From Lonicera japonica (Eukaryota > Streptophyta > Magnoliopsida > Dipsacales > Caprifoliaceae), in the NCBI GenBank assembly GCA_021464415.1, contig CM038470.1, positions 30,499,774 through 30,563,773 of the forward strand: 64,000 bases of DNA, given 5' to 3'. The position numbers and the translations under genes were made by a program. The notes beneath the pieces are model-generated. The model was not told the origin of the DNA, searched no databases, and was given only the letters and a program-made list of their open reading frames with translations. Positions 34,538 to 46,900 of the stretch are shown in pieces (the stretch's first letter is position 1; each line of letters starts with the position of its first letter).

Positions 34538-35134
34538 TAATATGACTGCCAGGAGATGTGAAATGATTATATACACAATATATTTGCAGAATCAGTAATA
34601 TGATTGAAAGGAGATGTAAAATGTAGGCGTATTGCGAATAATCAATAATATACCTCTAAAAAAACCCATAAATGAGGTGGGTTTAGATTCAATAAAATAA
34701 TTGTAAAATAATAAAGACGACCAGTTAATAAACAATCTACATAATGAAGAGTTTTTCTTGGTAAGGAAATGTGTCGAAAGATATCATTCACATAAATCAT
34801 ATGTGATTACCATATAAACATTGCGATGATCTTGGCCCATAATAGAGTATAAGTATTATATCGATTAGTACGTAAGAATAGATTGAACCAAGACATATAT
34901 TGAGGCAGGTGTTGTTGGATTGCTTGATGAAGCATATATTGTTGTCATAACCTTGTCCATGGATCTAACTCGTTCAAATTTACGTGACTGATCTAAGTAA
35001 TTAATGAGACAATATAAATTAATATATATTTTTACTTTATATATTTCTCCTAACTTAAATGAAACTAAAAACACATGAGATTAGAAATGTAGATCTAAAA
35101 ATAGAGAAGAAAAAAGAGCTAAGAGAAAGACATG

Positions 35135-36681
35135 TGTAGGTCGAAAAATACACTAGAGAGGGGTGAATAGGGTTTTTAAAACTTAATGCGGAATTTAAAA
35201 CTTTTCTAACAATGTTTAAGTAAAACAAATTTACAAAACAAATTATCAAGGAATGTAAGCAAATAAACAATCAAGCACAAGAGAAAATAATTAAGCAATT
35301 TCAAGCAATAACAAAACAATCAATAATAAAGAGATTGAGTTAGAAAGATTGAACCGATTTAAAGTCCAAGGCTTTTTGTCCACACGGTTTTGGTTTACCA
35401 AACCATAGTCCGCGCTCGGTTAGTTCCCCGAGAATTTCCACTAATTCCAATCTCCTTCCGGGTGAAGATCAAACCACTACAAGTGTTGTTATCTCACACA
35501 CTCTTTACAAATACTTCTTGACCACAATATTCTCACAAGACACCCTCTTGCTAACCTTGTGAAATTTACCTTTCACAAAAACTAAACAAGAATTTACCTT
35601 CTTGTTTTCCTATGAGATTTACCTCTCACAATTTGAATACAAATGTTTGGTGATTCACACCAATTTACAACAACTCTCTTAAGTGTATAAAGAATACAAT
35701 TTGAAGCTCACACTAGAGTTACTTGATTGATCAAGATTTATAGCTCAATAAGAATGATTGATCAAAAAAAATTTCTTGAATCTTTGAATAATGAAGATAG
35801 ATGAAGAATAGAGTATGAGAGTGATTCAAGGTCTTTAAAATGAGTCTTGGAAGTCATATTTATAGTCCCAAAAGTGATATAGCCGTTTGTGAGGTTTGGT
35901 AGAAGTTTGGTACCAAAAATGGTTAAAAATCAGAAATCCAACGGCTATATTCTGGGCCATCAGTCGACTGAGAAAAGCTCCTTAGTCGACTGACTGAGCC
36001 TCAGTTGACTGAGCATAAGCCATCAGTCGACTGATGGACTCTGCTGTCCATCAGGCCAAAAGGCCAAAATCCCAATTTTTGCACTTTTGCATATAAGCTC
36101 CAAAATCAATTCTAATGCTTTGGGGACTTTAAAAATAAGTTCCTAAGACACCTATTTTTGGGAAAACTCAAAATATGATCATTTGAATTTAATATCAATT
36201 TATTTCAAAACCGGTTTTTGCAAGAATGATGATTTGAAATGATTTTTGATTCAAACTGATTTTGATCAATCTAAGAATGATATATCAATATATATGAGCT
36301 ATATAATCAATCAATGAAGAAACTTTACATCAATCCTAAGCATACACTCAATTACCGAATATGTGAGTCTTTGAATGCTTTGAATAGTTTCTTCAACTTG
36401 ATTCTTCTCTTGAAGCTTTTCCATATGATCCTTGATCTTGATCTTCATGGATTTGTATTGCTAGCATGTGTGTGATAAGGTTGTTCTCTTGCTAGTCCAA
36501 TGCTTCGTTGACTTGATCGAATATTGATTTCATTGATCCTTGTCATGCTTCCTTTGAGCAATCATGCTATTCTTGATTTTTCAAGTAAGAAATCTATAAT
36601 CTTAAATCAAGAACATGTTAAATTACACATGATTAAATTATTGTTATTATCAAAATAAGATTAAGACCTTCTAGGTCAACA
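35135..36681. mobile_element. Solo LTR, family A (1547 bp)
   Basis: Begins TGTAGGTCGAA and ends GGTCAACA, flanked by an exact 5-bp duplication acatg (35130-35134 and 36682-36686). The related copy at 54930-56442 shares gggtgaatagggtt near the start, a cluster of agtcgactga palindromes, and the same end. No internal retroelement sequence adjoins either side, so it is a solo LTR left by LTR-LTR recombination. Confidence 0.85.
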
Positions 36682-36686
36682 ACATG

Positions 36687-38121
36687 TTTTATTCATTGTT
36701 GATATCGATAGGTCAGTGACGATGGAGACAACAGTGGTCAGTGGCTAGTGGCAATGGTGGACACAAAAAAGGAGTTTAGAGAGAGACAGAGAGAGGGAGA
36801 GGGCCCTAGAAGGCATGTGATTTATTTTCTAAGGAGTGTACACTTTGATCATTTTGGGTTTAAGTTTAAATCAATGGACCAAAATCTCTTCGTATTTGCC
36901 GGCTAACAAAAACACATTGAAAAGGGTGAGATAGGAAAAAAAATATATTACATGCTTATCCAACAATATATTAAAGGGAGAGAGATACATTAATTTCACA
37001 TTGTTTACAAAAATCTTTCTTTATATATATAGTTTTACCTAACTCCACTTCAATCCTCCCCTTATTTGTACTTAAACTTAAAACTTTAGGAGAAATTTAA
37101 AAACTTTCTGATATTTGTAGAGTCCCCATAAATCTCTACAAATATGAGATAATGGATAGGGGTCCCCAAATATTTTTCTGAAGCGAATTTTGATGATTTT
37201 ATTTTGAATTAACTTTATTTTATTTTTATATTTAAGAAAAAAACATGATCGAAGATTAGTTTTTCCTAAGATTTTCGCCAAACACAGGAAAACAGAGGTA
37301 ACAATTATAGAGCTTCACCCTAAATATAATTTTTTTTCTCAAATTTTCTCTCGAACATAAAATGGTTATAGGGAAAGTGTTGAAGCTAATCTTACAAGTA
37401 AAATCAGCTTTGCAGAAACTAACTTATTCTTTACAACAATGAATTAGAAGTTTCCATTTAGAGGATTTCTAGCCGTTGTATAAATCTTATGTGTCAAGAC
37501 ATTTTTAAACAAAATTTATGCCCCTGTATGGTTCAAAACTAAAAACCCAAGTTTTTAGTTTTCTACCAAAAAGTCAACTTTATTTCACACTTCCCAAAAT
37601 TTACTTCTCTTTACTCTCTCTATTATAATTTTTTTAAAACACCATAACTTTAAATCCGAAAATTGAAACCAGATAAAAAATATAGCTTTAAAACCTACTC
37701 ATCGAGATCAATAAAATAAGATTCATTGTGACAATTTTTTGAGTTTTTACCATGAGTTTTATTGAATTTGTTGAAAAAAAACTCAAACAAAAACCAAATC
37801 CACTTTTCAACCTACTTTCACACTTCCCAAAAATTTCACTAAAAAATTCAACCAAAAAACTCAACCAAACAGACCTTAAAGTTTAAAAAAAAGAAGCTCC
37901 AATGATACTTTAGTAAACTTTTGTTTAAATTTTGAATGAACCAATAACATACCAATGCATGCCAAATGTCATTTTATGCAATTTTTAATTACTTTATCTT
38001 GAATATTGGTATACATAATCTTATAACAACAATGGATATAGATTTTTCACCATCACAAACTTGTACCAAAATATATAACGTATTTGATTGCACAAAAATT
38101 TTGGCCCAAAACCTTTTTTTC
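36687..38121. other. Gene-free AT-rich DNA between the duplicated units
   Basis: No convincing gene. About 37510-37880 is bounded by ccctgtatggttcaaaac and actcaaccaaacagacctt and has inverted complementary phrases (cacacttcccaaaa twice), suggesting another MITE, though I cannot define its ends. Confidence 0.45.
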
Positions 38122-40226
38122 GATGATATATTCTTTTTGAGCATCTATATGAAATTCTTGGAATGCTCTTGCATATCTCCCTCCTTCTTAATAATAATGT
38201 AGGTTAACTAAAAAGAAATCGTTTGGGTCCTTTAGCTTCTTTTTTCACACCTCTATTTATGATAACGGGAGCTATTTTACAAGGAAAAAGCTTAGACAAG
38301 AGAATACGTTCTCGCATTGCTTTATTTTTTCAAAGGCTTGACTAGCTAGAAAAATGTCTTTGGCCGAGGCCAAAAAGAGTTTTACCCACTTCATTCACCA
38401 AGCGAATGATCTTCGCTTCGCGGGACAACGAAAACCACCATCTCGCTTTTTCATTATTTGGTGTAGTTTTAGAATATCAACAAAACTTATTAATATATCC
38501 ACCTTCATAGAAAAGTTGATTTAATTATAGAAATTAGAAAGATAAAGATTAAGGTTAACAAGGGTTAAAATAAGCCTTTTTCACCTTCTCATTCATCGTT
38601 GTAAACCATGTCCATCGCAAACACTTCATCGTCATGAACACTAATCTAGTTAATTTTTGTTAGCAATTTACTCCAATTATTTGACTTTTGTTTGAGTGGT
38701 GTTGTAGTCTACCTCCAACATTGTACTCCTCTTTTTATTCACTCGTTCACTTATAAACCCTAAAATAAAAGAAGGTTTTTACCTAACTTCCCTTCATTGT
38801 CATTAGTGGTTGGTTCAGCTACTAAAAAAAGTTATATTCAATATTTTTCATATTTTTTGGATGTCTTCTTTTCATAGATCACAAAAATAAGCAAAACCTC
38901 GGTTATCATAGATTTATTTTTGAGAAATTTAATGTAAACGGCTGATAGTTGAAGAAGTGCAAGGACAAGTATCCCTTGATAAGAGAAAGCAGAAGTAGAG
39001 GATGCGGTTGTAACTAGAAATAGGACTAGTAATGGAAGCTAGAGATAATTTTATTTCATGAACTGTACTTTTGTTGTAATGTAGGAGAGGATATGTGCTT
39101 CATACAAAATGTTTTAGATTAACTAGAATTAACATCACAATAATATTTAAAACTACTTTTGTTGGTGCGAAAAACTAAACAAGGTTAGTTTAGACCAAAT
39201 AGTCAAATGATTAGTTCAAATGATTAGAATAATAAACAAAATGAGCCGAAAGTGTCAAAGATGTATAGAGAAAGTTCGCCTCATATGAAAATATGGGTTA
39301 ATCATCCTCTGTGGAATATAGCTAGGAGCTCGGGTAACTTTGTATTATAATAATTGATTGAGTTGATATTACAAGCTTACAAAGTCTCTCTAGCTATTCT
39401 ATCCTCATGAGATTACAATAAGAGTATTTTTAAGCCACATGAGTTTTAAATTCTCTATATTAAGAGCTCTGATGTGTGCTCTTTAGTTCTCTCTCTCTCT
39501 TGGTTGCTCACTATTTGTTATTTGAGTGCAAGTTTACTTGGTTGCCGATCGGTTGTTCTTGTTTGTTGAGAGAAGTAAATGTTTCTTATATATACATATA
39601 TGAGACAGAGGAGACATGCGGAGGGAGCTCTGTGGAGCAGGTCCAAAGGCATCATCATCTCTACTAACTATGATGTTGCTTCTCCATGGATTCTAGTACA
39701 TTAAATGTAGTTGTTATGCATTTAATGAATGTAAGGGAAGTTTTGCGTCTGTTACAGGACAGGCGGTAGTCTCCCATGCCTCCATCAACCACTATGATAG
39801 AGTGGTTAGGCGCCACCGACCTCAATTCAACAAGGGAACTCCGAAGGTTGGGGCCTCATAGATTTAGGACCTCTATTACATAAAAGATTTATTTCGGATG
39901 TTCCCACGAGCTCTTTCTGAGTTCCGACCTAGGGGTAGACCTCCCTGGTCCTCCCCTTTGTCTCGACGATATTATCCACATGTATGTTCTTAATTGGCCT
40001 ACGGTGTAGAACACTATTTTACACTATCAACTTTGAAGTATTATTTTAATGTATTTTTTGAGTGGAAATAAATGTAATATATTTTGGATTTAATACCCAT
40101 GTTAAGTCTGTGTTTTTTTTATATCTTATATATACATATAATATATATATATATATACACATATAACATATATATATATATTTCATTCAAATTTGTTTGA
40201 TTGTTGGTTGATAAGTCCTCCAAATA
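38122..40226. repeat. Upstream part of segmental duplication, unit 2
   Basis: Colinear with 2203-3640. It lacks the MITE of unit 1 (single tta near 38752) and contains a solo LTR at 39160-40029. It ends in an expanded ta/tatata tract (about 40133-40182), at the position where unit 1 carries the pararetrovirus, and then about 40 bp of the shared flank (gtttgattgttggttgata). Confidence 0.75.
39160..40029. mobile_element. Solo LTR, family B (870 bp)
   Basis: Begins TGTTGGTGCG and ends ACTATCA with 5-bp duplication acttt (39155-39159 and 40030-40034). The unit 1 counterpart near 3531-3545 reads gactactttgaag with one acttt, the exact empty site. No coding sequence; short open frames inside are chance. 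Confidence 0.88.
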
Positions 40227-42863
40227 CAGGGAACTCACACACTGAAAATTGCTTCGAGATGTTTGTTGTCCATACAAAACTGTTTAAGTAGGGATTGTCG
40301 TGTGATAGATCAGTTTATTGCACGACAAACCCCTATCGATTGCACGACAAGTTCCCCTGACACAGACCATCCACTTCCTGATATGTCAGTTTGTCAAAAG
40401 CATTACTTTAGCCATTTTTCGCATGACATATGTGTATATGCCGCGCGACAATCGTCCCTCTATTGAGAAATGTCACGCAAAAAACTCTCTCCAGCACTAT
40501 AAATAGGCCTGCACCCACAAAGGTTTAAAAGACAGGACTTCGCCTTCAAAATTGCTATTATTCTTTCTAATTTTCTAGTTTCTTAAATATTATCAAGTTC
40601 AAATTATCATTTTGTCTAATTCTCGAGGAATTCCCAAGTCCTTTCTTAACACTTGAAGTGTTATATTCTGGAGTCAAATTCTTGAAAATATCTGGAGAAG
40701 AAAAGCTACTATCCGTCGGAATATCTTGTGTTAAATTATATTTTCTCTCTATCATTCTTATATCTATATCAACGGAAAGGTAACTAAAATCTCTTATAGT
40801 AATTTGATTATATATATGTGTACTTGTTTTATTATAAGTATTTATATCTGTTGTTCTGCCCACTTTCTAATTAAACAAATTTATTTTCGTGTTATTGATA
40901 GACTATATAACATTTTCAAACGAAACCTTTTTTCAAAATCCTTATAAAACATTTATAAAACCAGAAGAAGTAAAGTTGTTACCGCCCGAATAAAACCAAG
41001 ATTTCAAAACCCGAATTGATAGGTTTTTACTTAGGAATTCAACTTGGATATATTTTGTCTTCCACATAGTCTTTAATATATCTGATATACTCTCCTCAAG
41101 AGGTCAAATTCCATATTAAAATCAATTTTGATAAAGATTCGATCTTTTCTAAATCAAACAAACGAGACATTTGATATTGTTATTGGAGGAAATAATATCG
41201 AATTAATCTTAAATTTTCAAAATTAAAGATAAACTTTCGTCACTAATAATCGTACTTTAACAAAATTAAAACATCAAATCACGGAATACAAAGTTTTCAC
41301 CCCTTTCCTGTTTTTCCTAAGTTAAGGATTTTTAAGAATATTTCCGAAAAAGAATTGAATATCAATAAAAATATCCAAATTTTTCAACATAAAATAAACA
41401 TATAAATCTACTAGAGACCGAAAGGGCGGAACGAGTGATTAACACCTTCCCAAACCGTAACATAGTTCCCGAACCCTATAGAAACCTAGTTTCATAGGCA
41501 ATGTGTAAGGATAGGGCTTGTCTATATCATTTCCCCTTACATAACTTTTTATCCGTTTTCTCGTAAAACATATTGGCGACTATGAACGAACCCCTTTGTA
41601 TTTAGAAATAGAAAATAGGAATACTCAATATGATTTAATACTTTATCGAAATAAATAGAATAAATTAATCATTTCCAATGTTTCAGGCCCTCAACTAAAG
41701 GTTGAGACTCGGGGGTTACATTTGCAGATTCTCATAGTGACGACTCTGGTGGGGACTATAAGAAAACTAGGCTCTTATATGTGAACTTTTTATTTATTAT
41801 TCTTTGAACGCATGCTTTTACTGCTTTCTCTAATTCTTTTTTTTTGTATTGTTAATTATTTGTGAAGAAACCTATTTTCGAATAAAATTGAGGTATTTAA
41901 AATACACATTGAAAAGATAAAGATATTTGTAAACAAAATCTTTAAAAAAAAATTCATGCACATCACTATTTATGCATGGTTCTACGAGTGTGATTTTTAC
42001 CCCAAACTCTCGGAAGTATTATAAGTGAGTAGGGAGTTGGCTCGCTTGGGCCAACATAAACCGAAAGCATTTACTTCCACTCTCCTTGGCCAAGTACGCC
42101 CTTGAGGTATATCGAGTGACGAGAACACTCACATACTCGGAAAGTATATCAAAAGATTTTCGCACGTACATGCCCCTATGGTATATCCCAAGATCTTGTT
42201 AAATAGAAGGGAGTCTAAAGCCTTCATCATACGTTCACCTACATTGCATATAAGATCGAGTCAACTTAAAATACATGTCAGTCAACTGTAGAGGATGTAG
42301 CACCTTACGGCTTCTTTTACTTACAATCTTTTATAAAACCTGAGGCTTGTCTCGTTGTTATTTTTCTTAGTAGTTTTTTTTGGCAAAATTGAGTCACTCG
42401 AAAAGTCTACTTTCATCTTTGCCACGTGGTTTCATCTACAGTCCTAAGATTACAGTATGGAAGGTTGGGTCAGACAAAATCATACAGGAAGATTAGTAAG
42501 ACCAAGCACGCCGATCATGTCGAATAAGCCAAAAATTCGAACAATTGATTGGAGCCTAGCCAAGGTATCAAGGACTCAATCGACTCTTGAAGATATACAT
42601 CGTTTGTTAATAACAGTCAGTCAGAGTTTAGCAGGCATCATTACCGAGTAATAGAATACCTGGGTCCGAATATATGAGTTATCAGCCAAACGAACTGCAC
42701 CGTCGGGTTACCGAACCGTGATCAAGGGCAATCATCACGACACCAAGTACCAAATCTCCATCTCAACCAGTAAGTACCATCACTCACTCCAGTGAACACT
42801 ATGTAACAACTAGGTCCTACTCAACCAAGTCCTGTTCTACCAGATCCTAATAACCAAATCCAA
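40227..42863 (+). mobile_element. Ty3/gypsy (Tat/Ogre-like) LTR and leader fragment
   Basis: An LTR-like stretch contains a TATA box tataaatag (40498-40506) and ends near ctcatag, followed by tgacgactctggtgggga (41738-41755). This phrase resembles the region after the LTR in Tat/Ogre elements. Then follows non-coding leader and a short open frame (42457-42651, 64 codons) that I cannot assign. There is no gag, pol or second LTR. It replaces the DNA that lies between the pararetrovirus and the amylase gene in unit 1. Confidence 0.45.
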
Positions 42864-43696
42864 GGAGCACCGTGCCTAACGCATTAATGAAAGGGGACCT
42901 CTACCCCAACTAGGGGTGTTTTCGGTATCGATTGAGATAAAAATTTAGTTTTGATTCGATTCGATTTCGGTTTCTAAATTTTCAAAATTCAAACTCGAAC
43001 CAAACTTTTTGGTACGGTTTTGATTTCATTTTATTCGGTTTTGAATTTTTTTTTCTTTTTCTAAATCAATTTAACATAATAATGTAATAATAATACTAAT
43101 GTAAAAATGGTTTATATTCAAATAAAAGTTATGAATTTTTAGAAACAATGAACAAATATATATACCATATTTTTTTTAGTTACTATTTTAATTAAAAAGT
43201 TTTTTATATATATTTTTGTAATACAAAAGGCATGCGTTTCGCATGAATTTACAGTAAGTACAAAACTAATTAAATAATCTTAATTTAATTACTAAACTTA
43301 TGCATCATCAGTCTTGCATTTATAAAGAGAAACCACAATCACTTAAATTTATTATATATTTATAATATAAATAATAATGGGTATAACTATTGATACTCCC
43401 TAAAAAAAATTAATACTCTAAAATAATTTTTAGAGATAAAAAAATTTATAACAAAATAAAAAATACATAATTTTATTTAAAGAGTGTCAACAACTATATT
43501 TATATAAAAAAAATACTAATACTAATAAAGATTTAAAAAATCTTAGGGAACCAGAACACCCCACCCCCCCCTCCCGGTTCTGCCACTGTCCCAACGTCTG
43601 ATACTTCAAACGTCTATATATAGCATCTAGTCCCGGCCTCTTGGCTTTCCAAACAGAATTAACCATACACACACACACACATATCAGAATTGGAAG
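42864..43696 (+). promoter_or_regulatory. Disrupted promoter of alpha-amylase gene 2
   Basis: Host homology with gene 1 is split. 42864-42903 matches 18036-18075 (gagcaccg...taacgc). Then about 685 bp of transposon sequence (42904-43588) intervenes. 43589-43696 matches the TATA region and 5' leader, with the TATA box at 43615-43623. Everything above 42864 is unrelated to gene 1's promoter, so the CCAAT-like cluster and W-box-like sites of gene 1 are absent. Confidence 0.7.
42904..43588. mobile_element. DNA-transposon composite inside the gene 2 promoter
   Basis: The left end reads aactaggggtgttttcgg with aaaccgaa-type phrases, typical of one plant MITE class. The right end reads ccggttctgccactg, typical of a hAT terminus. 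The paralogous promoter shows uninterrupted sequence at about 18075. Flanking ccccaac / tcccaac may be a degraded target duplication. The interior is AT-rich with no transposase. Confidence 0.6.
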
Positions 43697-44750
43697 ATGA
43701 ATAATCTCCCGATCACTTCTCTCATCCATACATGTCTTGCTTTCTCTCTCCTGATTCATGCTTTTGCCGCTCCTACTTTGTTATTTCAGGTACCACCACA
43801 ACCACATTCACCTATTATTATATATATACACACTCAGCTCACATATGTATATATATATATATATATCATGTTGGCATTCACGTGCCTTAGGAATGGCAAC
43901 GGGTTGGGGCAGATATTGTCCGTCTCTGTCCCCGCCAGATAACGGATATTCGTGGGAACCTGAATTATTATTATTTTTTTTAACAGAAATAAAAGATAGT
44001 TTAACTAGCCAAAAAATGTTAAAAAAGTTTTATTGTTCCTTCAAACAGTTGCTTTTCGAACTCTAATTAAATTTCGAGTATACGAGATGGAGATGGAAAG
44101 AACATATATGAGCATAAATTTTGCTTAAAAAGTTGAAAAAATGGGAAGGAAACAGTGGACTGTGAAAGCATATATGAGTATTGTTAAATATTATACAAGA
44201 TAGAAATAAAGAAGTGAACAATTATATTAATGCTTCAAGATCCCAAATGGGTTACATTGTTAAGCTTCACATATCCTTTACAATGGGGAAAGGCCCTATA
44301 TATATACAAGGCAAGAGGCTAAAGAACATAACATAATTACATGGCAAATGATGAAAGAAAACAACATAATTGCATTACACCTCAAAAGAACATGGAAGAA
44401 CATGGAGAGGGAATATACACATCAAAAGAACATGGAGAGGATATATTCTTTTAACACCCCCCCTCAAGCTGAAGGAGGCTCTTAGGGATCCGAAGCTTGG
44501 ATACGAGAAAATGGAATTTGGTTTTGGTTGTTTGACATGTTTGATTTGACCGGCAGACGGAACGGCGGTAACTGGAGCCGACTGAACGGCGAGGTCCGGT
44601 GTAGAATTTTCGGAGGAAATAAAAACTTGATCTGGATACGCGAGCAGTACGTATAACAGTAACAAGAAATTGAATCAGAATACTTGGAGGTGCGGCGAAA
44701 GGCGACCCGCCGAAAATATTAAATTGAAGAGATTGAATATATATAGATAT

Positions 44751-44793
<43 letters not shown>

Positions 44794-46596
44794 GAGAGGT
44801 GGAAGAGTAGCAGTGGTGCTAGTAGTCAATGATGGCCCTTTCTTTGGTTTTGGTTTTAGAGAGATAAACTGAAGTTTCGATATGAGAGGCGAGAGGTTTC
44901 CGAGGGTGTTGGCGGTGCGGAAGGAAGGGAACACACATTATTGAGATAAAAAATAGAAAGGCGATGGATTCTGAGAATCATCAGCACCAAAATTCAAGAT
45001 ATCAGTGAAGTTAGAAGCAGAGAGCGAATTGTATCCTATATCTTCTAAGGTAGTCCAATCCGGAGTCATTAATCCGGCAACCTCCGCAACAGAACTAATT
45101 TGAGGAGACCCCTTTGAGAAACCATCCAAAGCAACTTGGTAATCTGACAGAGTCGGATATGCCGGCATATCCACTGCTGTCAGAGGATCCCCGTGTTCTG
45201 AAAGATTCACGGTCGGTAGATGGATATCAGGGGTTGATGAGAGGAGCTTTAAAAACTTTTGTAGTGAGGATGCTCCAACAAATCTTCCTGGGTCGAAGAA
45301 CCCCAGGTTCTAGAGGATTCTCTGAGGGGTCAGATGGAGAAGCGAAGGAGCCTGGTGGGTGAGCAAGGGAGTCAGATGGATTGGCCCTTGAGGAACTTGC
45401 AGGAGGGTTAAAGGAGCCAGGTGGAGAGGCAAAGGAGCCGGATGGGTGAGTAAAGGAGCCGGATGGGTAGGCAAATGACCTGGAGGCTGGAGATTTCTCC
45501 GGCAGTTTTCCGGTCGAACGGTGGCGGCGTTGACCAGAGCCGGATGGAGAAGCGAAGGAGCCTGGTGGGTGAGCAAGGGAGTCGGATGGATTGGCCCTTG
45601 AGGAACTTGCAGGAGGGACAAAGGAAAATGACGGATTAACCCTGGGAGAGCCTGGTGGGTGAGCAAGGGAGTCGGATGGATTGGCCCTTGAGGAACTTGC
45701 AGGAGGGTTAAAGGAGCCAGGTGGAGAGGCAAAGGAGCCGGATGGGTGAGTAAAGGAGCCGGATGGGTAGGCAAATGACCTGGAGGCTGGAGATTTCTCC
45801 GGCAGTTTTCCGGTCGAACGTTGGCGGCGTCGACCAGAGCCGGATGGAGAAGCGAAGGAGCCTGGTGGGTGAGCAAGGGAGTCTGATGGATTGGCCCTTG
45901 AGAACTTGCAGGAGGGACAAAGGAAAATGACGGATTAACCCTGGGAGACTCGCTGTCCAGTCGAGCCTCCAACGCCGTCATTCGTGACTGCAGAGCCTCA
46001 AGCTTTTGATCAAGAGAGGTAAGGAGGGCAGCGCATCCACCAGCAGGATTTAGGATTCTTGCCTTAGCTTCAAAGAGAAATGAATCGAGAGTTTCACGAT
46101 GTTTGTGATCCGGTACGTGTTGTAAAAAGAATTCAACACTTTTTACCCCGAAAACGGAAAAGATTGTGTGATAATCTCGACGATGATACGCATTTGGAAA
46201 GATTTTAACTGATTCACAAGATGGAGGACAAGCTCTGCGGCGAAAAGAGCAGGCAGGACATGGAGTACCTCGCTGGCGGATGCTGATCGACATGGCTGTT
46301 TGTAAGGGATGGAGATAGAGAATGGAGAAAAAGAGATTTGAGGAGGGTATTTTCTGGGATTTTTAGGAGGATGAGCTCCGATGAGAGAGATTGGGCTTGA
46401 GACTTAAAGCCCTGGACAGAGTTTGAAAAACTTTCGAGGATTTCGAAATCGGAAAACCTTTTGAGTATTTCGAAGCTGGAAACTTTAAAAGGAAACTGGC
46501 GTTCGGCTAGGTGTGGCCTTGACATGACTTCAAGAGGAAATGTCACGCGTGGAACCCAACAGAACCTCTTGAAAAACTCTACTTTTACAATTTTAC

Positions 46597-46635
<39 letters not shown>

Positions 46636-46863
46636 AATAAAAAGTAATTTCCCCTAAAGCACCGATTTTAGTGCTTGCAGCAGTAGCACACACATAATTA
46701 AAGTTGGTCGTTACTTTTTCTTTAAACTAACACCAAACACAGTCAAAAAAAGCACCGATTTAAATGCTATAGCCCCGACCTACATAATTAATGCTGATTG
46801 TTGCTTTTTTTTTTTTTTTTTTTTTGAGCATTTTGAAAAGATGTCGGCAGTTGATGATGGCAG

Positions 46864-46900
<37 letters not shown>

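Noticed and set aside
42457..42651. 64-codon frame after the gypsy-like primer-binding region as gag
   Set aside because: No gag motif and too short. Left unassigned within the LTR fragment.
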